A DNA stretch of 64,000 nucleotides, from assembly GCA_026686845.1 (NCBI GenBank), contig JAIVEN010000023.1, positions 12,790,001 through 12,854,000 on the forward strand, written 5' to 3'. Source of the DNA: Adenanthera pavonina. Its lineage: Eukaryota > Streptophyta > Magnoliopsida > Fabales > Fabaceae. The notes under the pieces were generated by a model. That model worked only from the letters and a program-made list of their open reading frames with translations. It had not been told where the DNA came from and ran no database searches. Shown here one piece after another: positions 11,925 to 23,181 of the stretch; position 1 is the stretch's first letter, and the number at the start of each line of letters is the position of its first letter. The position numbers and the translations under genes are program-made.

Positions 11925-13686
11925 TTAGTACCTGTAGTCCTTGACATGGAGCGACTCCGAGGCACCCTCACCAAGTTTGGCATCACCTTTGTAAGTTCCC
12001 AGAGTGGCTTCAGAGTTTGCCTTACACCTGACCAACAAAGCAGCCTGGGCCTTGGAAACGATCTCCTCTTTCCCAGCCCATGCCTTGATAGTGCTTTGCT
12101 GAAGCGCCCTTCCAAAAGAGAAGGACAGAGACCACGGCTTCTTCCCCTTAAGCTTGTTCATGGCATTGAGGTTGACGGTTGCCTCCTCCTCGCTCTGCCC
12201 ACCGGACAAGAAAACCACAGCAGGAACTGCGGCCGGAACAGTTCGCAGCAAAGCTCTAACGGTGTGCTCTGCAATCACCTCAGGGGCAACCTTCGGGGAA
12301 TCCGATCCTGGGGTCACCATGTTTGGCTTCAATAGGGTTCCCTCTAGTAGGACGTGGTGGTCGTTTAAGGCCTTGTAGCAAGCAGCAAGGACACGTTCGG
12401 TGACATCAGCACACTTGTTGATGTCATGAGGTCCATCCACAAGGATCTCAGGCTCAACAATAGGGACCAGCCCATTGTCCTGGCACAGGACTGCATAGCG
12501 TGCCAAGCCATAGGCATTTTCATGGATAGCTAGCGGAGATGGCTCATTTGGGCCAATTTTGAGCACGGCTCGCCATTTGGCAAACCGAGCACCGGCTTCG
12601 TAGTACTTTTTGCAACGCTGATCAAGGTCATCCAGACCCTGAGTAGTTGTTTCTCCATTAGTACCCGCAAGTTCAACGGTTCCTTTGTCTACCTTGATAC
12701 CAGGAAGGACGCCTCCTTCCTTCAGCACATCCACGAAAGGTTTCCCTACAAAAACCAGCTAACAATGTTTACCAAGATGATCTCCTAATGCCAAACAACA
12801 TGGGCTGGATTAAAATTCAACAACATTCGTGGCACATCTGATGCACACATAATAGAGGAGCTATAACAAAATAACAAGCAATATAATTCAATATGCCTAT
12901 ATCATAGCATATGAAGAAAGCAAGAATACCTGCGGCTGTCTTTTGGTAGAGGGATTCCTCGAACAAGATGACGCCGCTGAGGCATTCTAGTGCACCAGGT
13001 GCGGTGAAGAGGAGTTCACGAAGAGCACGCCTGTTTGATTCAATATTCTCAACATTGATGCTGGCTAAACGCTTGCCAATTGTACCTGTAGATTCATCGG
13101 CAGCAAGGATACCCTTTCCTGGGGTGCCGATGTAAGCCGCATTGGCAATCAGCTCATCTGCAATCAATACGGGCCAAATTAAATTGATTATTACAATCAC
13201 TGCACAATTCCATTCAGCTTACAATAGAGTAACCACCAACACACTTCTCTCGATTCTTAGACATAGATTCAACGTCTAGGTATTTAGAAAAAACAAAAAA
13301 CTCTTATCCCATATTCGATCATTAAAATATGGATCGAAACATCTATAATTAATTCAGAGGGCGAAAGGAAGGATGTTTAGTTTCATCCTCTACGGTAACC
13401 AGGAGGAAGAGTGAATCTATGTTTATAAATGATTCAAAGCGTTTACGCAGAGGGAGGTAACGCAATATCATGAATAACCGCGACTAGCGTAAAGAAAAGA
13501 GATCGAGGTGAAAAGAGATGCGTAAGAGGAAGGGCTTTAATTATGGAAACGATTACTTCAGAACAATCAGAAAAAGGGGAAGAAAAGAAAACTACGTTCA
13601 GGCGGGTGATGAGAAGCGCAGAATCAATAATGAAAGACAAGAAATCACACTGTCATACCCTGGTATTTGCTCTTGAAGCAAGACAT
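11925..13686 (-). CDS. FBA: Fructose-bisphosphate aldolase, class I, cytosolic
   Basis: Three coding exons on the minus strand: 13659-13686 (28 nt, MSCFKSKYQ), 12930-13157 and 11925-12745. They join to exactly 358 codons, the usual length of plant cytosolic aldolases, with no transit peptide. The enzyme cleaves fructose 1,6-bisphosphate to dihydroxyacetone phosphate and glyceraldehyde 3-phosphate in glycolysis and gluconeogenesis. Visible active-site features are TPGKGILAADES near the N-terminus, AKWRAV with Lys at about 142, IVEPEI with Glu at about 183 and 185, the Schiff-base Lys at about 225 in LLEGTLLKPNM, FLSGGQSEEEA, and the C-terminal Tyr (KDYRY) needed for full activity. Introns of 501 and 184 bp have GT-AG ends. 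The very short first coding exon is typical of this subfamily. No key residue is missing and the gene looks functional. Confidence 0.97.
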
Positions 13687-13800
13687 GGTTGATTGGTATA
13701 CAGATCACAGAGAGGAAAAAAGGACTTTCGTTTTTTGTTAAGAGAGGAGAAATAGGAGGATTGGAAAGGCGTCCAGCGACATGCAGAGCGATTTATTTTT

Positions 13801-13819
13801 GGGGGGGGGGGGGGGGGGG
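13801..13819. repeat. G19 homopolymer in the 5' flank of the aldolase gene
   Basis: Nineteen consecutive G on the plus strand, hence C19 on the aldolase coding strand, about 115 bp upstream of its ATG. It lies in the promoter or 5' leader. AATAAAT just downstream on the gene strand is a weak TATA candidate. Confidence 0.9.
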
Positions 13820-16800
13820 TGGTTTTTTGGGATGGGGGAGGCGTGGAAAGCGAGTGGTTACATTGCCATCCATGTCAGTTTCTCAGTCATTTTACTTTTT
13901 TAACCTCTTTTTTGCCACTTTCCACCTGGAACTGGAAGTTGAAACATTCATTTCATTTCTTTTTAACACCATTAATTTCATTTCTCTAATTACCCCTTTT
14001 ATTAAAGAAAATACTAAATTAGAATGAAAAATTTAAAAATAGACAAATAATATAACTTTAATTTCATGCAGAAACTATGAACATAAAAAAATAATTAATT
14101 TTATCAACTTTTAAATAAATAAATAATCAAGAAAGAAGGATTCAGGTCAAAAAGAAGAAAGAATAACTGGAGATGAAAACAAAGGGAGGAAGGGGCGCAG
14201 ATGGTGATGCAGATGCAGGCAGTGGGAAAGGGTCAAAGGGCGGATGATACTAGGAAAAAGGGAAGTTAAATCGGCAGAATTAGTATTATTAGTTTCTAAT
14301 TTCAGAAAAAAGAAAAGTAGGCAACAGGAGAGAAATTAAAGCTGTGGGATAGACGTGGTAAAATAAGATGGGAGAGGGACACCGCTATTCCGGCGGCTAA
14401 GGTTTCCAGGTGTTGGTTTTGTTCCCTTTTATGTGACTTCTCTGTCACAGTTACGTTCAGGTAATCAATTTAATACCAGAGTAACCCGTTATTGACCAAA
14501 CGAAACACAGAATAAGACAAAAAAATGGTTTTAAAATTGAAAGAAGAGTCAGGCATCCCCACATCTTGGCCTTATAGATTATGATAAATTCTTCCTGCAT
14601 CCAGTAGAATATTAATTAAATAAAATATTAGGATTCCATAATTGATATACTTTTATTCAGAATCAGTGCCCTTCACTCAATTACATGTATCAGGAATTGC
14701 TTCGATGAAGGTTAGACACTCCTAATCCACATAAACGGAGCTGTATGTAAATGAATGTAGTAATGCTTCGTTAAATATATCTTTAAAAAAAAGAAGTCAG
14801 CTTCAGTATAATAATAATAATTAAAAAAAAAAAGCCAGCTTCACGATTCTCGGTTAAGTTCAAGCCATCCTATCAATTGAATACGAATATAAGTTTCTTC
14901 CCCTTTTTTCTTCTTTATTTTTCACATTATCTCCGTGGTTTCCCTTTTTATCATAGCTAATATTGTCCATGTGCTTTCCCTTTTTTAAAAAAAAAATTAG
15001 ATGAGACTTTGCCCTTTCTCGTCATTTGGCCATCAGTCTATGGCCCACCATTGCCCCCCTTATTGACAATAAAGATCAAAGCAGGGAATACAGAAAACCA
15101 GCCGTCATCTAATAAGAAAACACAAAAATGGTAAAATATTGAGGGAAAATTACTCTTAAGAGCCATGAATTAATTACAAAGAAGAATGAAAACCAGCCGT
15201 CATCTCATAAGAAAACACAAAAATGGTAAAATATTGAGGGAAAATTACTCTTAAGAGCCATGAATTAATTATAAAGAAGAATGAAAACCAGCCGTCATCT
15301 CATAAGAAAACACAAAAATGGTAAAATATTGGGGGAAAATTACTCTTAAGAGCCATGAATTAATTATAATGAAGAATTTTAACTAATAAAAAATATTAAA
15401 ATTTAAAATATTAAATAATAAAATTATGAGAATGAGCAGTACGTAACATGTTTTATTTTGTAATAAATTTATTATTTTAATTTTAAAATATAATTTCTCT
15501 AAATATTAATATAGTGTGAGATCGATGCTATGATTATTGTATAATAGTTGTTTGGTACATCACATAAACTAATTTACTTTCTATTTTAAAATTAAAAATT
15601 CTACAATGCCTTTGTGAGCGAAGAAAGTTAGCTTCATTGAGATTTAATTGCCTCTAAAATGGATCATCATGCTTTGTTTAAAATGAAAAAAAAATAGGGA
15701 AAAATGAATACTAAAAAAAAAAGTAATGAGGAACTAGGCAAAGAAATGTCTGAGTTTTTTTTTTATTTTCTCCCCAAATTTTTCTTTTCCCCCCATTTTC
15801 TTCTCATCCAAATAGAAAGTTAATGTTGATGATACCAGGAAAAGTAGTTACAACTAGCTATATATGATTTTCTAACAACAAATAAGTTAATATCTTCTCT
15901 AATCCAAATACAGGTATAAACTTAAAAGTTGAAAGTGATTTATGAATATATTGACTCATTATTAGCTTTTTTTTTTTTCACAAGACAGTTATATAGATTC
16001 TTCCAAGCAGAATCTAATAATTTTTATAGGGGAGTCCTCATTCTATTCTTTTTCTTTTCTAACTAAAATGTAAAATGACATTTTATTTCCATTTGAATGT
16101 TCCATCAAAGAAAATGAAAGCAAGACAATTTTACGATAAAGCAATTTAAAAATATATTAGAAAATATCTAATTAACAAGAGATCGTTCCAATTTCCTGAA
16201 GGGACTTATTAACAAGAGATCAAAATGAGGGTTTTCTCGATTACGCAAAGTACTTCATTAATGGGCTTTTAGTTGGGGCTCAGCCATTAAATACGGAGGC
16301 AAGGCCGATTGGGTTGCTTCCTGCTAATTAGGGTCCAGAAGCATTTTAAAGCCCATGGAGTTTGTCTCATTGTAAGAACTAAGACCACTTGTACGGAAAT
16401 CTGGATTCTCTCCTGCAAAAATCTCCCAAGCATCTCTCCAGCCAAATCTTAATGCTTATGTAATCCAAATGTTGTAATGTTTTTTTAAAAAATATATATA
16501 AGCTGCAAAGGAGTAGAACAAGTTGTGGGAGAGAATGTAATGGAGAAAAATAGTAGTAAATGGATTTATATCACATGGAGATTGAAAATTCAGCTGGAGA
16601 CATGGCTTAAAAATTTTTTGGTTGGAAAGGATACAAATCCGCAATACAGTTCCTCGTGCTCATGGAAAAGGAAATAGTTTAATACCTAGGGTAACTTTGA
16701 ATCCTGTGGCCACCAATGGTGAGTCTAGTGGCTGAGAAATTAACCCATATTTCATAACAATGTGGATTCAAATTATTTTGGGATACAACTCATCTAAAAT

Positions 16801-17416
16801 TTTGTTTATAAGAAAATAAAAACTTTGAATCGCCTACATCAAAGGGAACCATATAAATTGCAGGATTTGAATTAGGTGGCTTTGATTTTTTTTGTAAAAT
16901 TAACCACAAGAAAGATAGAGAAGAAGTTTTCATAAATTAAGCAAATAAGAAAAAAAAGAGGGAAAAAAAACTAAGCAGAAATTTCATCAAAGCTCCAGAA
17001 TGAAATTCAGAGGAGTTACAAAATTCGGAGGATTTAGTTGATAAGTCCCAGTTGCATAAAGCTGTTCAGAGAAAAATGTGATCCGTACTGAATTAATTAC
17101 CCGAACTGCGGAGTAGAGAATATTGGAGCAAATGTAAATAAAGTTCATATTTTATTAGGTTTCACAACATTGGAAGAAAGACTATAGTCAAACAATGGAG
17201 TAAAGAACGAAACAGAATGATATTATACAGAGGGGAGTATATTGACTTGACACTTGAGTTGTATAATTCCAACCTATATCACATAAGCGATACCAAACCT
17301 GGAGTTTTGTACCCCAGCTTGCAAGTCCACGAGGGCCATGAGTCCCATGATCCTCAACTAACCCCATCCATTCTTTAAATATCAACTGACAGGATAGGAC
17401 CACCAGAAAAATTATA
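13820..17416. other. Spacer upstream of the aldolase gene
   Basis: Promoter-side region of the aldolase gene followed by AT-rich spacer. It holds the 95-bp tandem repeat (15093-15377) and no protein-like frame. The short open frames at 16456-16644 and 17188-17403 resemble nothing known. Confidence 0.5.
15093..15377. repeat. 95-bp tandem repeat, three copies
   Basis: Copies begin at 15093, 15188 and 15283 with GAAAACCAGCCGTCATCT and each contain GGTAAAATATTG and TTAAGAGCCATGAATTAATT. The spacing is exactly 95 bp both times and only a few positions differ among copies, so the duplication is recent. The unit is not recognised and shows no coding potential. Confidence 0.93.
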
Positions 17417-17681
17417 CTCCCTCCGGTCCTATATATAGGATCTTTTACCTAGGTCCTAAATATAAGATCCTTTACAATGTACGAGGTGGTATTTATTATG
17501 CATTTCCAAAAAAATGCCCCTATTTAATGCATTCAAAGAGAAAAAGAGAAAGATTAAATAAGGGTAGTTTTGGAAAAATGTTGAAATTTTTGGAGAAATC
17601 GAGGTAGTTAATTAGTTTTAACTCTCTTTCTTAATTCGCGTGATTCGGTTAAAATGGTCTTATATATAGGACCAGAGGGAA
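17417..17681. mobile_element. Stowaway-like MITE, copy A (265 bp)
   Basis: The element starts CTCCCTCCGGTCCTATATA and ends with an imperfect inverse of this sequence (GGACCAGAGGGAA), with a TA dinucleotide outside each end. TA target duplications and CTCCCTCC termini are the Stowaway (Tc1/mariner-derived) signature. It lies about 200 bp past the stop codon of the DUF868 gene. A diverged relative is at 21851-22111. Confidence 0.8.
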
Positions 17682-17882
17682 TATCATGAATCTATGAATA
17701 TTAAATTTACAAAAAAAAACAGAGAGAGACGAGGAGGAGGAAGAAGAAGAAAAAGAGGTCGTTATTCTTGCTTCTTCAAAGCCAGTCAATTACAATTAAA
17801 AAAAAAACAGACAAACTATAAAGAAAAAAAAAAAAGAAAGAAAGAAAACCAGGACTGAAGCGGCGAATGATGAGGTGAGGGT

Positions 17883-18788
17883 TTAGTCAGGGTTGTTACA
17901 GGCACATATGAGTAAAGAGAATCCGAATCTGTCCCGATCCTTGTGTGCCCCTAAGGTTTTCTCCTCCAACCACAGCCTGCTGTCCATGCCACTTCTTGTC
18001 CTGAACATGAACACAGCGCACCTATTGCTGGGTTTGAACAGCCAATCATGAACATCCCACATCATATCCACCACCAACCCATCGTCCAAGAATATCGCTT
18101 GGTTCCCTCTGAAATTCCACCTCAGTCTCTTCACTTCAAATATCGTCTTCTCATCTATACACACACACAGCACTTGACTCTTCGACTTTGACCCATCGTC
18201 CTCCGCCACCCACTTTATCAATATGTCGTGTGCCGCTCCGCTCTCGCAGAACTGTGCCTTCGTCGAATAAATGTAACTCCCTGAAAATCGCTCGCTCCGA
18301 TATACCATTGCCCTGTTTGCGCCCACCATTCCCGCTCTCACTTCCTCGGGCCATTCCTCTTCCTTGTCTCCAAGACGCAGACCCAATTCCGAGTCCACCA
18401 AAACGATGACGTAGAACCCACCCTCTGGCTCTGGTCCTGACTCGTACTTGGCATCGGAGAGATCCCACAGGACTATGATTTTCATGTCGCAGAATTGGAA
18501 TGTTTCGTTGCCTTTGCTCTTTCCAAGTTGCCGAGAATTCGTGTTAGAAGTGGGGGTGGTGTTGCTGATGGCTATGCCGAAGCCTTGCCGAATGAGTTTC
18601 TTGGTCCAATTCAGCGTGATCAGAAGCTTTTTTTCCGAGGAGAGGTTGACTTTGTATATGCAGGTAATTGAATCTTGAACGGAAGGACTCTGTTTTGGAC
18701 AGAGGTAGGCCTGGTTTGAAGGCCCCGAACAATATGAGTCAGATATTCGGACGGCATGTTCGTTGTAACAAGATGTGATGCTTCTCAT
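17883..18788 (-). CDS. DUF868 family protein
   Basis: Intronless frame of 301 aa starting MRSITSCYNEHAVRISDSYC, which matches the usual N-terminus of plant DUF868 proteins. The frame remains open to a TTG at 18800, but the ATG at 18788 is the family start. Diagnostic segments are SVQDSITCIYKVNL (about 36-50), ISNTTPTSN, the acidic GPEPEGGFYVIVLVDSELGL region (about 120-135), AQFCESGAAHDILIKW, and the C-terminal DVHDWLFKPSNRCAVFMFRT. There is no signal peptide or membrane segment. The biochemical function of DUF868 is unknown. In Arabidopsis, from memory, a DUF868 gene lies beside a cytosolic aldolase gene, as here. Confidence 0.9.
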   Translation of the reverse strand: MRSITSCYNEHAVRISDSYCSGPSNQAYLCPKQSPSVQDSITCIYKVNLSSEKKLLITLNWTKKLIRQGFGIAISNTTPTSNTNSRQLGKSKGNETFQFCDMKIIVLWDLSDAKYESGPEPEGGFYVIVLVDSELGLRLGDKEEEWPEEVRAGMVGANRAMVYRSERFSGSYIYSTKAQFCESGAAHDILIKWVAEDDGSKSKSQVLCVCIDEKTIFEVKRLRWNFRGNQAIFLDDGLVVDMMWDVHDWLFKPSNRCAVFMFRTRSGMDSRLWLEEKTLGAHKDRDRFGFSLLICACNNPD

Positions 18789-21700
18789 TATAAAATACAA
18801 TCTCCTTCTCTCGCTCGATCAAAAGCAAACGGACATAAAAAGGCCAGGACTGTCGCTGATATCTGCTTCAAAGTTGAAACGCAGACGAAAAAGGTCAGAG
18901 AAAGAGTGGGATGAATGGGTTACTCTTGCTTGCCTAAGCCACACCCAGAGAGAGAGAGATCAATTGAAGGTGACAAAAAGGGCAGGGCCCTTCTTCCTTC
19001 TGAGATTTTCCATGTGGGAATGTCCTTCCGGTTCCCCAGCGCAGTAACAGCACTCCAGACAAAATAAAAAGGAAGAAAACGAAACCCGTGTCGCTCTAAT
19101 AAACTACAATTAAACCATTCATTTATGAAAATTCAAATACTTGACGAAACCGAAACTACTTTAGCTTCCTCGCCAGTTCATGCACGCACCAAAATCTGAT
19201 TGAGTCACCATCAATCTGGGTTTGACCCCATCTAAGTCGTGGTATAAAAAAAAACTTGTCAGTTACTTGTCTGGATTAACTATAGTTTTCAAACAATAAC
19301 AATGAAATATTTTTATAGATACTGATTATATTAATTAATGAGTTCTTGTAATGAGCAAGCTCTTGTAGTAGGGTGAAGATGGGGTTTGATAGATACCCGG
19401 GTGACATGTGAGTTGGGATGACCCTGACACATATTTTATTAGGATAACGATGGTGATAGTGAATTGCTTATGATGAAGGGCTAGTGATATAGTTGGACCC
19501 ACGAATTAAAGCCATGCTGAGAATTTACCTTGTTCGACCAAGGACGACTATGATTGAAGTTTCATTCGGTAATCCATGCTGAGAATTTACCTTATTGTTG
19601 TTGTTTTTATGTTAGTCAACACGAAGGTTTCAAGTTACAAAATCTCACCCTTTCCCTTCGATACAACGGAGACAAAAGAAACAGAGGAATGGCCATCTCC
19701 ACCTTTTCATATCCTGCGTTCATGACGTATTTTAAAAATAATACCATATGATTCAATTACGTAGGAAGCACAAATCCAACTTCCCATATACGGAACGGGA
19801 GTTCAAAGGTCGAACCATAGTGAGAGATACTAATCAACGACTTAAATGTTACCACCAAATGTGTTTAGGTAACATGGAACGCACTGTTTTGGCCCTCCAC
19901 AGCTATATATATTACGATGATACAATGGTTGGTGTCTACTGCCGGACAAAAACTAGAATGAATATGGATCTATTCATTTTTATCAGTTGATCTTTCCATC
20001 TTATCAACATTATAATGCTTTTAAAGAGCTCCGGAGTTCTGTGTCAATTTGCATCAAAATGTAATTGAAAATTGATTTGATTTGATATGATTTAAAGTGA
20101 GTTGCCCACTTGATATATTTATTTATTTATTCCCCCCTCAACTTGTCTGGATAATATAGGCACCTGACTCCGCAGCAGCACAAGGAGCAAGAGAAATAGA
20201 GTTTGACTTGATAAGCCAGTCATTCACATACACCATGGAAAGGCTTGGAGCTTGGGATAATAATGTTTTGACTTACGTTTGGTGGAAACGAATCGTTCAA
20301 ATATCCATCTAGCTGATCAAAACGCAAATCCAATCCAATCCAATCATGCATGCCTTGTTGAGGTAACCAGTAGCAGCAAGAATGATTCAAAAACCACTTG
20401 CCACGTTCTAAACTGATACTACTTGATTACTCCTATGGGGCTTATTCATGACCTTCTTTACGCTACAGTACACATACATGATACCCAAGGCAGAAACGAA
20501 AAGTACAAGTGGAGGCCGATGTTTCAGAATTTCATGTATAAAATTGAAAGGGGCGATGCGTATTGTTAATGTTAAGAAAAAGTAAGATAGGCTGGGCATG
20601 CACAACCCCGACACAACATTAGTTCGCGGGGATGCTTGGTGGGACCAATGTCGTGTAACTAACACGAACTCATCCGTTGAATTTGTATCAAACAGCCCGA
20701 GCAGGAGGAGGATTATATATAATTGATCAGTCTAACAAGAATCAAATCAAAGGCTTTCTTTCTTTCTAAACCTTATAGCTATCTTTTTTTTTTCCTTGTC
20801 CACAGAATTTGTAATTATAAAATGGGATTGTGGATGCATCGCTTTTAATCACTCCTAAACAAAAATACCGTATGTTCATCATAAATAGTTAAGGGGGCAA
20901 AAAAAAAAAACACAGGAATATTCGTTTCTTATCATAACATAACAGTAGCTTCCTGCAGTTACAGAAGAAGCCAGGAGATGAAACATTTTATTCTTTACAG
21001 AACGTGTAGGTTTCATGTTGCTTCACAAGAGGGCATACTTGGGCATATTCCCACTCTGAGCACAATAGATTCCAACAACCAGCTCAGCTCAACAGTTAAA
21101 ACATCCATATTCTTCTCGGTGTCGCGTAAATAAGGATGTAGATTGTATGAACATCTTTAAATTAAGATGGATTATGTGATGTACTTTCTTATTTGAATTG
21201 AATTATTAGATTTGATTTGAATGAATTCCATTTGTTCCCATTTTTAATTTAAATTGTAATTTAATTAAACGTTTGTCATTGTTTTGCATTTTGCTTGTTT
21301 TAGAAGAAAATATAGCACAACTTACTAAAACTAATTATGAGACCTGAGAAGTCTAAATTAAATATAGATGACCCGTAAAGGATATATACACATGGTGTTT
21401 ATGTAAGAAATTTATACCAAGGAGAATTATTGAAGCACTTCTAAAACATAATTAAACTATACAGGTTTTTGCATTTATGAATAGTATAGATATAGATTGA
21501 TGAATAGTTGTGTTTTTTTTTATTTTTATATAAAGAAAGTTTTGTGAAAATTTGGGCCCGATATCGATTGAATAATCTAGGCACTATAACCTTGAGGTCG
21601 AATTTGAACCCAGGGCCGGATTATAGCAAAATGTTTTTGGGCTAAGAAGAACATCATGGTTTTGAATATCAACAGTGTTGCATAGTTTTGGGTCCAATAT

Positions 21701-21850
21701 TGTACAGCCCAAGTTCCTTTTTCTTCTTCTTCTTATTATTATTAATTTTTTTTTGGTCAATGATGGCTGATGAGAATAACAAGAGGCCAAGAAAAAGTGA
21801 TATATAAGCGTTGTAACCATTATATGATTTATACGAACCAAGATAAGATA
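18789..21850. other. Spacer, no gene seen
   Basis: The first few hundred bases are the likely promoter and 5' leader of the DUF868 gene. The rest has only short frames without family resemblance (19554-19990 plus, 20408-20665 minus). No RNA gene was recognised. Confidence 0.5.
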
Positions 21851-22111
21851 ATATCTTGTTCTATATATAGGGTATTTTATATTGATCTTAAATATAAGAC
21901 CATTTATAATATATGAGATAATATTTATTATATATTTTTAAAAAATATCTTTATTTAATATATTTAAAGAGAAAGAGAAAGAAATTAAATAAAAATAATT
22001 GTGAGAAAATATTAAGATTTTTAAAAAAATCGAGATAGTTAATTTAACTATAATTCACATTCTTAATCCGCGTAATTCGATTAAAAGGGACTTATATAGA
22101 ACAAGAGAAAG
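21851..22111. mobile_element. Stowaway-like MITE, copy B (decayed relative of 17417-17681)
   Basis: Collinear with copy A along its length. Shared blocks include the TATATATAG start, ATAAGACC/ATAAGATCC, AATATTTATTATATATTT against a similar block, AAAGAGAAAGAGAAAG, a TCGAGATAGTTAATT block and the CGCGTAATTCG-type block before the end. The termini have decayed (CTTGTTCTATATATAG), so only homology to copy A identifies it. Confidence 0.65.
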
Positions 22112-22473
22112 TAAGTATAATGGTAAAAAGATAAGCAAATCATAAGTGTTGATTAAGGTTGCATATTTTTCAGTTTGATTTACCGGAAAGAACCTTTTTT
22201 ATCAGTTTGAGGAAAGGATGGAGTTGCACACACAGAACCGCAGAATTAAAGTAAAAGAAGAGTATCAATTGCAGGCACCCGCTTCCAGCCCAATGATTCA
22301 ACTAGGAATCAAACGGGAAAGACCATTATTATAATTTAGTAGCTCCCGGTTCTTGTTGCTCCATTTTTCAAAGTCGATTCAGTAACAACAGCTTCCACTA
22401 GTAAAAAAAATCGATGGTATGTTTCGCACAACAGATAAAGCATTTAAGCTGTGCGCCTCCGCCTATATTTAGT

Positions 22474-22642
22474 GCCCGTTTGGTTTGTCTTTTTATAAAA
22501 ATATTTTTAAAATAATCACAGTTTATAAAAATGAAATTTGAATAAAAGTAGAGAAATTTACTGAAAAGCTGTTTGGATGAAATATAAGAAAATGATGGTT
22601 AGAAAGTACAGTTACGTTTTATAAAATGGAAACCAAACAGCC
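22474..22642 (+). mobile_element. MITE of a TTTGGTTT-terminus family, copy 1
   Basis: It begins GCCCGTTTGGTTT and ends AAACCAAACAGCC, an imperfect terminal inverted repeat. The inner sequence (AAAATAATCACAGTTTATAA and onward) recurs inverted at 22771-22935 and again at 61644-61818. The size and termini suggest a hAT or PIF/Harbinger derivative; no clear target duplication was found. Confidence 0.7.
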
Positions 22643-22770
22643 AGTTATTAGTTGAGACTTGAGAGGGCCCCACGTGGATGTCATTCACTCTACTCCCATG
22701 CGCCGTCTCCGTCTGAGTCACGAATCCACAAGTGGTCTGCCTGCTCAGTTGGTTTGAGCCAACCATGTAA

Positions 22771-22935
22771 GGGTATGTTTAGTTTTTATTTTTTAAAATA
22801 TAATTATATTTTTTAATTATTATTTTTTTTATTTAAATAATTTTTCAGTAAATTTTTTAATTTTTATTTAAATTTTATTTTTATAAATTATGATTATTTT
22901 AAAAATATTTTTATGAAAAAACAAACTAAACAGGC
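22771..22935 (-). mobile_element. MITE of a TTTGGTTT-terminus family, copy 2 (inverted)
   Basis: It ends AAACTAAACAGGC, and its reverse complement follows copy 1 (22474-22642) for at least 90 bp with scattered mismatches. The two copies face each other across about 130 bp, forming a long imperfect inverted repeat 3' of the lectin/PAN gene. Confidence 0.7.
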
Positions 22936-23181
22936 AATCATCCTTCCCGAACGGTCCCATCCAGCAGCCCAACCCACAAATATATTACGATCAGATCATG
23001 GACCCACCCGCCTCCTTCCTCGGCATCATCAACACCGCAGCCACCCTTCTTTTCATTAACTACCATTGAATTCAAATGTCAGTCAAAGTTTACTCCCTCC
23101 CCCCCCCGCCCCCCGCCCCGCTTGCGTCACCCCGTGCGTCAGTTTTCTCTTCTTCTCTCTCTCTTTTTTTCTTTTTTCCGG

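Noticed and set aside
11877..12378. Plus-strand frames over the aldolase last exon
   Set aside because: Antisense shadows of the conserved aldolase coding sequence.
18789..18800. Upstream TTG start for the DUF868 gene
   Set aside because: Not an ATG; the ATG at 18788 gives the family N-terminus.
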